Below, piece after piece: positions 37,811 through 49,826 of a stretch of DNA of 64,000 nt. The DNA comes from Eopsaltria australis. Lineage: Eukaryota > Chordata > Aves > Passeriformes > Petroicidae. Location of the stretch: NCBI GenBank assembly GCA_034509425.1, contig JAVTVJ010000068.1, positions 6,882,001-6,946,000 on the forward strand, written 5' to 3'. The notes beneath the pieces were generated by a model. That model saw only the letters and a program-made list of their open reading frames with translations. It ran no database searches and had not been told where the DNA came from. A program made the translations under genes and the position numbers. The first letter of the stretch is position 1. Every line of letters starts with the position of its first letter.

Positions 37811-38278
37811 TATTTATACAGTTTTAGGCCAAGGATTAGACAGTGAGGCATTGTCCCTGCAAAGCTGAATGGTGACTGACGGGATGCAGCGTGTCCAAAT
37901 TAGATTTGCTGGTGAATGTTTGGGCCATTTTCAGAGTAAGGTTGATTTGGTGTTTTCTGTTTTGCAGAGCCCTCTTTCCTCACTAGTGTGCTGATGACAA
38001 AGCCAGCTCTAGGCATGAGAACAGTTTTTCTAGTGTTTACTGTATTTGAGGGGGCAGATTGCTCCAGCCAGCAAAACACATGGCCTTGTAGGATGGCTGG
38101 TGAGTCTGAGGAAGATGGGCATAGCAAGGCAGGTATTGCTGGGGAAGAGTGGGTGGAAAGGCAGAGGAAATCTTCCTAAGAGCAGCCATCCCAAGACCTG
38201 CAGGAATACCCTTTCCCTGACAGCACATAAGCAAAGCCCAGCTTGCCAAGGCTTTTCCTCCTTGCTCCCCAACCAAGG
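37811..38278. other. Spacer before CR1
   Basis: Overlapping frames of 63-112 codons run on both strands at 37900-38375 without family resemblance; the minus ones extend into the adjacent CR1. No gene recognised. Confidence 0.5.
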
Positions 38279-38445
38279 TCATTGAATCAAAGATTCTCTG
38301 GATGGATTGGGCTGGAAGGAACCTTTGAAGACCCCATAGTCCAACCTCCCTACTATGGCCAGGGACAGATACCACTAGATGAGGTTTCTCAACGCTGCAT
38401 CCAACCGGGGCCTGAGCACTACCAGTGCTGGGTGCCTGTAAGTAG
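38279..38445 (-). mobile_element. CR1 LINE 3'-tail fragment
   Basis: The plus strand gives the reverse of a CR1 tail: 'tcattgaatcaaagattctc', then 'gggctggaaggaacc', 'agtccaacctccctactatg', 'gccagggacagataccacta' and 'aggtttctcaacgctgcatc'. More diverged than the copies at 20721 and 34648. Only about 165 bases remain; there is no coding part. Confidence 0.87.
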
Positions 38446-41400
38446 CAGTGCTGTTGGCACAGATTCAGTCCTGGCTCTGGGTTGGTCTCTTCATGACTGC
38501 AAAGTTTACTTTTTAACTCAACTTCCTGGTTAAGTGTGAAGTTGTTGGAATTGCTCCAAACTTATGTTCTCCTACAGATCATTAAAATGACCATCTTAAT
38601 AAGTAGTGTGATACAAAAAACAGTGGATCTACAAAGAGAAACACATTGTCTCCACTATGAGACAGAAAATTATCCAACTGGATAGATTCTGAATAAATTA
38701 CTGAGTTTGGACTTTTATAGAAGGAATAAGAAGAAAATATACAGGAAAAACAAAGAAACACTGATGTCTCAAGAAACTTTAATGCTAATTTTGCCTTCAC
38801 TTTTCAGTGAGACTCCTACTGAGTCTTGAACATTTCCTCTATCCTCATCTCTTTTGAAATGATGTTTGCAAGCATGAAATCCAATATAGTAGTGGTGTCA
38901 AGTAAAGAAAGCAGTGTCTCCTTATGTGCCGTAAGATAGTTTACATGCAGCTCAAAGAGGTACGAGATTCTCCCATTGTTCAATTAAATTTTTATTCTGG
39001 TGTTAAAAGTTCAAGTCTAGCCAACTTTTAAAAACAGTTGAGCTCGCTTCAATTCACTCTTTCTCTCAACCTTCTACTAAATAACATGTTTTCCTCTTAA
39101 GCCTGATGGAATTTCAGAGCATTCAGAGTTGGATTTTTTCCTAAAAACTGAAAGTGTTAAGCTGTGGGCACATTTTGTGAGATAGGTGTGTCACCCTGTG
39201 ATTCTGCCAGACAGCAGAACTATAAAATAATGTAGATCAATAACAGTGCAGAAATCAGAAGTGGAGGACAGCACTTTTACATTTGGGTTTGGTTTGTTAC
39301 AGGCAATTTATATTGAACCCACAGAATTAGAAAAGAAGCAAGTGACTACTTTAGGAATCTTTTCCAATTGCTAAAAGATCTGGATGAATTTTGCAAAAAC
39401 AAAAGTTTTCCACAGATAAGCACCCCACTTTTTATATACTTTTGCTGAACTACAGCAGTGTACCATGATAGTCTTTCACAGACCTCTCTCCTCCTGAGGT
39501 TCCTAGGAAGGTTCCCAGCACAGTTCCATAACAGTGTCCGACTTCACGCACAAAATTAGGCATCTCTTAATTAATGTATGCCTTTATCACAGGTTACCAG
39601 GAATTTCCTAACAAGATAAATTGAAGGTGAAACAGCACAAAGAAGTAATTGAGATTACCTGAGAATACCAAGAAACAAATCTGCTGATTAAGACTGCTTG
39701 TGCTGCAACAAACTTATTTTGTTTCCTGCAGAAATAAGATTACCATCATTCAGCCACAAAACACAAGCCTGCATTGACAATCTGCCTTAGTTTTCCTCAG
39801 TGTAATGTTCCTTTTGAACGTTATCATTTTCAGCTTAAAAATACCTGAACCAAAGAGGTCCAAAATGCAGGCACCCTCCTGAATGCTTTTATCAGAGACA
39901 ACAGGTTAGAGATTAACATAGTTCTAGAAACCTTAATTTTCACTCAGATACTCAGAGTAAATTTTTAATCTGTTCCCAGTTTTCCTAAAGAGAAATAGGT
40001 TATTGCATGCACAAACTTTTCCCCCAACTTTTATGCACATTAAGTAAAAGCCAATTTTAAAATTTTGCATAGCAGAACACAAACACGAAAAAGTCTACAG
40101 TCTAATCAAAAAGACAGGGAAGATTATTTTCAGAAGAATACTTCAAAATATTAAGAACTAACCAGAACTCATGGCTTTTCAAAGTCCTTGGCCGAAAGAG
40201 ACAGTTTCTGTATATTTTATATAGATACAAAAAGGAAAGGGAATTCTAATATAAGAAGAGAGTCTGCTGAGAAGAAGGGACAGGTTGTTCTCAGCAGGCT
40301 TGAACACGAACAAACTCAAAGGCAAGCTTTGAACCTTACCTCGTAATTGGTGTTGATATAAGAAGAGTGACTGTGTGCAAGAAAGGAAGACGATGCCCCC
40401 GTCCCTGAGGCATGCACTTCAAACCTGATTGAGAGAAATTTTTCCCTTGGTACAATCACTTCTACTTCAGTGAAACTCCAGCATAACGAGCATTTCATAT
40501 GCACTGCAGAGGGACCAGAATACTAATTTCTAAATGGAAAATGATAAACATCTTTCTCTATTTAGGCTTGTGGCTATGACAGGGAAAGCAGGCATGGATG
40601 GAACTCCAAATAGAAATGCCTCTGCAGAGATGAAGGCATTCAATATCCAGTAAATACACAAGTCCTGTACAACAAATAAATCCTAAAAAACAATATTTTC
40701 TGGTACCAGAACATTCATTCACAGAAAGATCTTTTAAAAGTCATCACATTTGATTTTGCTTTTGGATATTTAAAAAGTTATTATACCCCAAAAGGCAGAA
40801 CATATTTGAATAATAAACTCCTTAATATAACAAGATGGTTATGTATAAATATTTGCCTATCACAACAGTGTGCTTGAACTATTGCATCTTTAAAATTGTA
40901 TTAGCTATCCACATATGTCAAACTGGAAGTGAGATTAATATAAGCAAGTGTCTCATTAACTTCCCTTCCTGCATTGGGAAAATGAGCCGTGAACAAATTT
41001 CAGAAGTTATGAGGGTTAATTTGGACAAGCAGACAAAGTGTTGATGTTTGCCTGATTTATCTCCTGAGTCTGAACCATAAACCTCGTAAGCCTGAAACTC
41101 TACTTAGTTTAAAAAGGTTTTTCCGATTTTTTAGCTCAGACAGAAATGAATGGGAGTTCATGGCATTCTTGTGCCTCAGGCAGGAGATGTACAGGCCTTG
41201 CAAGTCTGGATTTTTTGTCAAAGGTGGTTTATATCAGCAGAAGAAGTCGCTTTTCTGCCTTGCCAGTGTTCAGGACAGAAAATCACATTTTTAGAGAGCC
41301 TTTTTTTAATTTTTAGAATGGTGGCATCATGAATGATACCTATTTTGCCTGACTATTTTGAAAGCCACAATCAAGTGACAGACATGGAAGAACTTGCTAG

Positions 41401-44034
41401 CCTCATTTTCTGGATCTTATATAATTACTGTTCCCCATAGGCTCAAAATGTTAATCTTACACACCTCAGGTTGTTGACAGACGTAAGGTTCTCCTCCTTC
41501 TCTCCACCTACATAGGCATGTTGACCATGAGACACATTGGTAATTCTAGTGTGAGCATGCTGTCCTTAGTTTTATCTCACGCAGGGGGGTCACAAGATAG
41601 TTGGGCAAGGCACTGCAGGAACCAATCTCTTCAGTTTAAGGAAGTAAAAGATGACTTTTAGCTCTGATCCTGAGAGAGGGAAGCAGGAAGACCCTCCCTT
41701 CGGGATATGACCTAGAGGGAGGGATGACAGCAACAGAAGAAAGAAAAATGATGAATGCAAAATTCATAAGAGACAGGACTGCAGTAGATCTACAGTACAT
41801 TGGGGGGAGTGGGCAACACACAATTGAGGAACTGGCTGTACTTTCAGACTGAAACCAGACTCGTCTGACCCCCCTCAGTGTTCTGGCAATAACAGTAACT
41901 TTTCTCTGTGTTCATTTCCAGAGACGTTCAAGACTGTTTCCGTTATATTGTGTACGATCCTTGTAGACCGTGAACAGTTCTGAACTGAAATCACCAATAA
42001 AATCACCACTGACAATTTAAAGACACCCAAGTTTTATCAACTGCAGTAAAAAGAAATCTGTCCAGCTAAATCTGTAAGGTTATGTTAGTGCTGAAATAGA
42101 TTGCAAGCTTACAGACTATTAAAGAAAACAGAATTGTCTCTAAGATACTACTTTTTCCTCAGAAGAAGCTCTTCACCATACAGCCACATCTACTGGCAAA
42201 GGACAACTGGGAAGCAGTTACTGCTGACTGATTTACCTGAACTTTATATAAGTAATAACAGTTTCTCACAGAATGAGCTTTGCTTCTATCATTCACTTCT
42301 ACCCTCACCTCTGTTCTAGGCTCAGTAACTTTTTTGAACACAATACAAAATGTATTTGACAGAAACCACTACTTTTATTTCAAGCCAACAGCCATCCATC
42401 CACTTCATGCCCACAGATAAAAGGATTGTTAGCACATAAGTGACAGAGCAAATAAAATTATCCTATAAAATTCAGTCTTAAATGGATGGTAATTATTTAA
42501 TATGTCCCAGGGCACTTTGTGGGCAACAAGCAAAAAATGAAAATATCATTGCTTCCTAAGGCTTATATTTAAATTCCAGTATCTTGTCTTAAAACAAATA
42601 AACTAACCAAGCAACCAACCAGAGAACAAATCTGTTGAAAGGCAAATAGATTCCTCTGCCTTCCTATCAGGATGACATCTTCTTAAATAAAGAAGGTTCA
42701 TCTCTTTTTGAGTGGAATTTAGTGTTTTTCTACCAGGTTATACATATAAGCTTGCACTTGAATGAACATACACTTTCCATCTTCATGATGAGTTATGCAG
42801 AAAGAAAAGACAGACTGTGCATGTGTCTCTCCTTAAGAAAATTTTATATTTACATTAATCTGTTCATAGTTTAAGCCATTTCTTTCAGATGTCTTCAGTT
42901 AAACAGTCCTGTTGTCTCTTCATTCCTTTTGCAAATTAGGCTGTCACTAGGTCATGCCTTGCTGTTTAGTTATTTTTAGCCTCTCCATTACACCTGGAGA
43001 TGTTTGCAGCTAAAGTGCTGCCATCTGGAGTTGTTAATGGCATGCTGGTGGAAGTGTAATCACTGCATGACTTTGTTCTGCACTTCCCCAGGGTGCAGAA
43101 AAATGTGATACACATTTAATTTATGTTAGTTTGGGCTTACAGCTGCTCATCATCCAATGTGATAATATATACAATTTGATGCTCTCCTTCAATATCTTAC
43201 CATCAAAAATTACCTTTGACATATCAACAGTTCCTACCGTCACCAAAATATACCTGTACACACTAAAAATAGCTTTAGATGAAACCTGTTTAATTTTTCT
43301 AGGAATTACAAATCTAGAAGCCTTAGAAGTCAAGATGCAATCATGGTCATCTTAGTAGGAGGTTCCTCTCTTGTTTGTATTGCCACTGATTTTGGGATTG
43401 CAATTTATCTCTGCTTTTCACTCACTTTAAGCTGCAGAAAGGAGATTTTATCTGCATTATCTGATTTGTCTCTGCTATGTGATAGCAGAGAATGATGTAT
43501 TATTGTCTTAGCTACAGCAATTTATAAACCAAGAACCTAAATTCTGCCTTCCAGCCAGGGACTGTTTAGGCTTGGGAAGGACATTATCATGAAGGTGCTT
43601 TCTCTTTCATTTGTTGTTGTTTGTGGGATTTTTTTAACTACAGCATTTTAACCAGGGAACAATCAAAATCATGCTCATATTCAAAACAAATGGAGTCTTT
43701 TTTTCCATATTAACACGTTATTCTGACTCAAAGGAGACTTGGCCTCCTAACTTGAAAAAAAAAAATTATGTCTGAATTACAGAAGAGGAAACAAGAACAG
43801 TTTTAATAGGCATGTAACTCCATACTTAAACAACACATGCAGCATGGAACCTGTTTTATAGAAGACCTACACTTTGAGGTGCTGAGCAGCATTACCAGTC
43901 ACAGCTCTTGCCATTGCTCAGATGTATCCTGCCTAAGCTTCTCACTTAGGCAAAAAATCATTGATTTTCACACAGAAGTTTGACTTCATTTCACTGACTG
44001 TACTCCACTAAAGAATGTACCCCTAGCTGGGGCT
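38446..44034. other. Unique AT-rich non-coding DNA
   Basis: About 5.6 kb with no recognised gene or interspersed repeat. The block 42885-43080 looks less AT-homopolymeric than its surroundings and is raised as a candidate conserved element in the findings. Frames are all 74 codons or less. Confidence 0.55.
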
Positions 44035-44090
44035 CCATCCTCACAAGCTCTCTTCTTGGGCACCATCCTCACAAGCTCTCTTCTTGGGCA
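44035..44090. repeat. Exact tandem duplication of a 28-bp unit
   Basis: Bases 44035-44062 and 44063-44090 are identical; the unit starts CCATCCTCACAAGCTCTC and ends TTCTTGGGCA. A perfect two-copy repeat in unique DNA points to a recent slippage or small tandem duplication. Confidence 0.95.
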
Positions 44091-45390
44091 CCAAGCACCT
44101 CAAAGTGCAAGTCAAGCCAAAGACAAGATTCGCTCACTCCCACTCTTATGTGGGAGGTCTGCACTGATTCTTCTCTCATGACAGTCTTGCAAAGAGCCCA
44201 GAGGTGGGAGGATTTGCTTGAGCATTAATAAATACCAGTTATGGGAAAAGCTGATGTTTTACAGAATGGAAGGAGCCTTCTCAACCCAGATAGGGAGCAG
44301 GAGGATTTTTCTGAGCCAACACACTCACACAGATCCTGTCTCACATTCGTGTTGCCCAAGCAGGGGGCACGAGAGTATCCCTGATGAGGCTGAGGCCTCC
44401 CTTTCAGTGCCACAGAGGCATCCAGCTGTCAGTGATTTCAGTCTCTGCACTTAGGAGGCAATGCCACACAGATTTATGAGACCTCTTTTTCTCCCCCCTC
44501 ACGCAAAGTACATTCACTTAAGAAGCACAGCAGTGTAAAGGCAGCACTGAAGAGAAATCCCAATGCTTCAGTCTCACGGCAAACAATAGAAAATTCGGCT
44601 GAAATTAGATAGTTTTGAAAAGGAGGACATGTTGTTAGGCAGCCAAGCTGGAAAATTTTGACTCCTGACTTTTATACTAAATGTACATGTTTGACAAATA
44701 ATAATTTGAGAATTTTACTTTGTGTGTAGCCTACGTGTTTGAGTCACCCCTTCTCCATAAAGTCAGACCTCACATAAAACTCTAAATATCAACCAATCTG
44801 AGGAACTGATAGTGGACATGTGTGGATGAAGGGGTATGTAAATTGTTCTAGATACTATGTTGATGCAGTTGCAAATTTCCATATTGCATTACAGCAAAAT
44901 GACTATAATTTGTCACAGTCACACAAAAAAAAATTTGGAAAGTTGTCTTGGCAGTATTTTTCCTAAAAAAATTCTAGTATCTCTCAAATCCACTCTATAT
45001 TTTCCATATTTGCCCAAATGCTTTAAAGTTTTGTTTCTAGCGCTATGTTCCTTACATATTTCTCTTTAATTACATCCTATAAAGAAGTAAGATGAGACTA
45101 CACTAGAAGAAAACAGAAAAAAACATTAATTTTTTGAAACAGAGATTGCTTCATTCAGATTGGTGGGAGGATAAAGGTTACTCTGAACATCTGGTTGTCC
45201 ATTGAGATGAAAGTGTTGAAATTGCCAGTGAAAATATAAGTGTTAATGTTAATATTAATATTCTGCCAACAGATAAACAAGGAAACTGACTTTTATATTA
45301 AAGCATCTTACATCAGGAGAATGCCTGAAATGGACATGTGGAGGGAGCCTTTATATTTGGTTCAATAGTTACACACCATACTTTGAAAAA
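44091..45390. other. Unique non-coding DNA
   Basis: No gene recognised. A weak CTCF-like core (CAAGCAGGGGGCA) occurs near 44357-44369; it fits less well than the 23331 site. Confidence 0.5.
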
Positions 45391-45575
45391 GGAAAAGGAA
45401 GGAAGGAAAGAAGAAAGGGAAGAAGAAAGGGAAGAAGAAAGGGAAGAGGGAAGGGAAGAGAAGGGAAGAGAAGGGAAGGGAAGGGAAGGGAAGGGAAGGG
45501 AAGGGAAGGGAAGGGAAGGGAAGGGAAGGGAAGGGAAGGGAAGGGAAGGGAAGGGAAGGGAAGGGAAGGAGAAAA
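45391..45575. repeat. AAGGG polypurine microsatellite
   Basis: A purine-only plus strand for about 185 bases. It starts with GGAA and a roughly 12-base unit (GAAGAAGAAAGG, three copies), passes through AAGGGAAGAG units, and ends as nearly perfect (AAGGG)n of about 98 bases at 45472-45569. Frames of 100-130 codons cross it on both strands (Glu/Gly/Arg/Lys-rich one way, Ser/Phe/Pro/Leu-rich the other) and are artefacts of the repeat. Length is likely to vary between individuals. Confidence 0.98.
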
Positions 45576-47959
45576 ACTCTGAGGCTACTCCTCTTACTAG
45601 AGTAGCAAGCTCTGAGGTAATGGAAAGAAACATCTGGCTGAACTTCATTTTCCACATTTGCAAAACACACACCTGTAAGTCTACTATCTTTGGACTGCAG
45701 CTGCTGTGCTCTGCACTCCAGGCTTAGCTAAAAGAAAAGAAATGAAATGTTTCTTCCTGGGAAAAAAAGCAGGTACAGCCTCTTAACAGAACATGCCAGG
45801 GTAAGAACATTGTGCAATATGACCAATGACAAACTTTGGCTTTTTAAGTTTGATATGAAAACTTCTGGTTTGTTTTTTACTGTATTGTTAGGTTTGTATT
45901 CTTGGAGGGAAACCTATAGATTCCTTTCTAGGCATGATTTTGGACCAGCTGTAAAATTTGTCATAGGTGAACTGTCAGCAGGATTATTCTCCAGTGTGAT
46001 CATATTGTTCACATGAACATGACAGCAGTGTGACTGCCACGGCTTTATTAAAGTTTCTTAAATAATTTTTTTTTAAATCTAAGCTCCTACCTAAGAAGGT
46101 GCCAAATTGCTTCTACCATTCCTTACAAAAACAGGGAAAAGTTTTTATATGCCAGGTGGAAACAATGACCTTGTGAGAACTATTTACTAATATAAGAAGC
46201 CATCTGAGGGTAGAATATTCATAATAATTGGGATCTTAATTAGATATCTGGCAGTGCTTAAGCAACTAATTTATTTGAAAAAAAAAAAAAAAGCCAGATC
46301 AACTAGGGTCACCCCTCCAATGAAATAAGTGATAGCAATCCTTTCCTTAATGTGTATTCAAGACTAAAGTCTTTAAGTATAATTTTTTTTAAAAGAATAT
46401 TTTGACAAAGAAAAGGATTTCCTTTTGGGCTAATTTACATCAATATTTCAACTATGCTTGAATCTAAAGGAAATAAAGGAACGTCTCCAAAAATAGTCTG
46501 CAGAAAATAAGAAGCTAAATTATCAAAAATACTTTTTAAGCTTCCTTTAAAAAAAGAAAGTCTAATATATCTCAGAGTATGGGGTGCAGGTGCCCAGGTA
46601 TGGTCAGGGGCAACGTCTTTGAGGAGCACCCAGGGCTTCCCCATGCCAGGCACAGCAGCTTCCAGGCAGGAATCGAGGACTGAATTTGAGCCTGGAAAAG
46701 GCTGGAGAGGGCAAATGTTTTAATTTTGAATTTGTTTCTCATTACCCAAATCTGCTTTAATTGATGATAAATCAAATTAATTTCCCTGCAGTCGAGTCAG
46801 TTTTGGCTGTTATGACAAGTGGAGAAATCTTACTGCCTTTATATCCATCCAGAAGCTTTTTCAGCTAATTTCTTAACCCTGTCCTGTTGAGCAAGGGAGG
46901 GAGGGGTGGTTGCGTGGGCATCCAGGTGCTGGCCAAGGCATTGTAACCCACCACACTGAGGGTGGAGGAGCCAAAGAACACCTCTTGCTGTCACCTCCCA
47001 GCTGCCATCCTATCCTACCGCACCACACCACAGGGATGTCTTATCCTGCTAATGCAGGCTGAGCTCACAACAAGCAGCAGAAGCAATTCCTATGGCTGGA
47101 CACCTCCAAGGAAAGCAAATTCCACTTTATTAGCAAGAAACATCTACTTTTTAGTTCTGCACCATGAGTACAACTGATAAACTGAACTTTTTTAAACCAG
47201 ACAGAGGTTAGTACAGCAGAAGCTAAAATTCAATACTTGTTTTACACAGTTAGTGAGATACCAAAAAAGTAACTTCTATGATACAATAGAAGCAACCTTT
47301 CCTACAAATAACTATAATTTGAAATTCTATAAAGCACCAAATGGGGAACATGAAGCCTTCTACTTCCAGGCATGTGAGCTAACCTCAGTAAATAGACAAA
47401 AGGATACAAATTCATTTGGGTCTAAGATATGTGTACGTGCTACTACTACATAGTAGCAAATTTAAAATAAAAGTACTTCAAAAACCCTTGCAACCCACAA
47501 TCCCTTTTAGTTACTTTACATACCTTGAGGGAGCCCTAAGTTTTAACAGCAGAAGGACATCCAAATTGGTTGAAACATGAGCAGAAACTGAGCAAGGTCA
47601 GCAAGGCAAGGTGGAAGGTAGATCTATTATTAGGGGAAAAATGTATTTTCTTCAGGAGAGGTTCTGTTTATATCTTGGTTATTTTATCCCAGTCCTTGCA
47701 CTCTTCTTCACCTGAAACCATGTTTTTATTTCTCTTTTTAAGGGTGCTTAATCCAATTTCCCCTTGAAATAATTTCTATTTATTGCTAATGCATACAGTT
47801 TGCCACAGTATTCCCTTATGTGAACTCAAATGCTTCACTTCAACACCTTGTCTACAAGTTTCCAAGTCTACTTGTCAACTTCATGGTATGTGACCTCACA
47901 TTTTTGAAGCAACTAGTCTTAAACCACGGAGAGGTATCAATCTATAGCATTCCTGCAGT
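45576..47959. other. Unique non-coding DNA
   Basis: An 89-codon plus frame (45747-46016) has a hydrophobic stretch but no recognised motif. Poly-A runs occur near 46270. No gene recognised. Confidence 0.55.
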
Positions 47960-48130
47960 ATATTTCATCCCACTGTGAGATGCCCTCTTAGCCTCAATTT
48001 ATCTATGCTGTCTAATATACTACAGCCTGTAGCTAGGTCTGTCTAATCTGTCTTCATAACTCATATCCTCACAGTCCTAAGCACTTATACAATTCTTTGC
48101 TGCAGCCTCTTCAGTCTTGACAGCAGGTTT
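47960..48130 (-). mobile_element. Possible ancient CR1 fragment
   Basis: Read on the plus strand, phrases such as 'atcccactgtgagatgccct', 'cttcataactcatatcctc' and 'aattctttgctgcagcctct' follow, in the same order, the reverse of the old CR1/L3 consensus around the junction of ORF2 and 3' UTR ('atgtcccctctcagtc', 'ccctcataggtcat', 'attcttgttgctctcctctgg'). Divergence is high and indels are needed. A chance C/T-rich resemblance is possible. Confidence 0.42.
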
Positions 48131-49788
48131 TTCAATATAGGAAAGAATTTGCTCACAGCATTTAGAAGCTGGGTGAAACTCAAACTACATTATTATAGAT
48201 TTTATCATAAACTACAGACTCATTGGAAATAGTTTGAATGACTCCTTTTTTTGCATATTGTTACAAAATTTAATAAAGATAAAACTATTAGAGTACAGTT
48301 GATAGTATCTTTCAAGCATTTAAAGGCAAGTAAGGGACTTATAATTACCGCAAAAAATTATTTCTTCAATAAGAACAATCAAGTGGATTTTTTCAAGTGG
48401 ATTTTACTCCATGTGGTATCCATTTTGGAATTTACTCCAAAAGGACCTGCAAAAAATAGACATATATGGCAGTATGAAACGCTTAGAAAATTGATTCATT
48501 TGTATTTCCAAGAACAGTAATGTCAGTTTTTCCATACATTTATAACCACTGCAGTATTTCATACAAGTGTATAATTCTAAGGACAGACACAGGAAAGTTT
48601 GGGCTTTGTTTGTGGGGATCAAACAGCACAGAAAGCACACTTGCACCCAGAAATGCAGTAAAGCACTGAACTGGCATTGATATGGCATTCACCCTGTGGG
48701 GGGATCCAGTGAGGCACAATCCCAGATCCAGGGTCTAGCTACTCCAAAGGAATCCAATAGCACTTGCTCTGAAGCCATTAACAGAATTACCTGCACTACC
48801 ACACCCATCTTGGAAGATTTCTGGAGACTGGGAAGTCTGAGTTGTGGGTAAGGTAAAGTCATTTTATCTTGCATTCTTTAACGAGTAGCTCATTAGCATT
48901 GAGAGAGAATCACAACAACATCAGAGCCCTTCATCCTTCCATCACCAAAGAAATGCTTCTACTCAAGTGGAAAAACAGACCACCACCATCCCCTTGGAAA
49001 ATGCATTATAAACATTGCTTTCAGCCATTTTTGCACATACCATTACACACACACACAAAGGTGAAAAATCACTTTACAAAGATTCATGTGCAAGAAAATA
49101 ATGCAGATGCTTAAGTAAAACATAAGGCCCAAACCTGTATTTTGTAAGTCCCAACAATATTCTTTGTGAAAAATCTGCTGTCACCCTCCTTTGGCACTTT
49201 GGGCTCTGTTACACTGAGATAGGAAAAAATCTAGGAATTACTGCAAAATTCAGTAACTGCAAAACAAGTTTATAAAAGTGCATCATTAAAATAAAGTATT
49301 TTTAATATTTAATCACGTTCTATCACTACTGTAGTTATTATTTTATAGAAACTCCCAGAAGGACAGGATCTGAATTGATTCTTTGTGAGTGGATTCTCAA
49401 CAAAGTCAAAAACATAACCAGAAAGGATTAGTTAATGGAGGAAAATCACTAACAGAAAGGAACAGAGCAAGGAAGATTTGGAACCTTGGTTACATGCGTA
49501 AAACTGATGTTACCTGAGGCACTACTGGACAGCCCAATATATCACAGAAATCTTACATCTATTTCAGACACTGGGCTATTATTCCTACAGAACAGAATGC
49601 TGTCTTTGCCCGTGCATCGCAGCCTTGTGGATGTTCTTTTCAGTGACAATGAAATTGCATGCAATCTCTTCCCATTACACAAAAATTGCTAGGATTTGCA
49701 AAGAACACATTTGAATTCATACATCCAAAAAGTAAATCAAGCTTATAATTTAGGCAACATAACTTTTTTACATCTGACATCAGACCAT
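48131..49788. other. Unique AT-rich non-coding DNA
   Basis: Contains a six-unit AC run at 49045-49056. Frames of about 90 codons at 48251-48520 (+) and 48404-48688 (-) overlap and lack motifs. Confidence 0.55.
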
Positions 49789-49826
49789 TCTGACTGAAAG
49801 GCTTAAGTCTGACTGAAAGGTTTAAG
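49789..49826. repeat. Tandem duplication of a 19-bp unit
   Basis: TCTGACTGAAAGGCTTAAG (49789-49807) is followed directly by the same unit with one C-to-T change (49808-49826). A simple two-copy repeat. Confidence 0.95.

Noticed and set aside
37435..37846. 130- and 92-codon plus frames, Gly/Trp/Ala-rich
   Set aside because: The first starts inside a CR1 tail, and both cross a GC-rich patch where stop codons are rare; no motif.
44357..44369. Second CTCF-like core, CAAGCAGGGGGCA
   Set aside because: It misses the second C of the constrained CC pair and another core base, so it is weaker than the 23331 site and likely chance.
45313..45727. Open frames of 102-129 codons with Ser/Leu/Pro/Phe or Glu/Gly/Arg/Lys repeats
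   Set aside because: Direct translation of the AAGGG microsatellite; the unit length of 5 leaves frames open without selection.
45747..46016. 89-codon plus frame with a membrane-like segment
   Set aside because: No family resemblance, no upstream promoter or splice evidence, and it begins just after a microsatellite.
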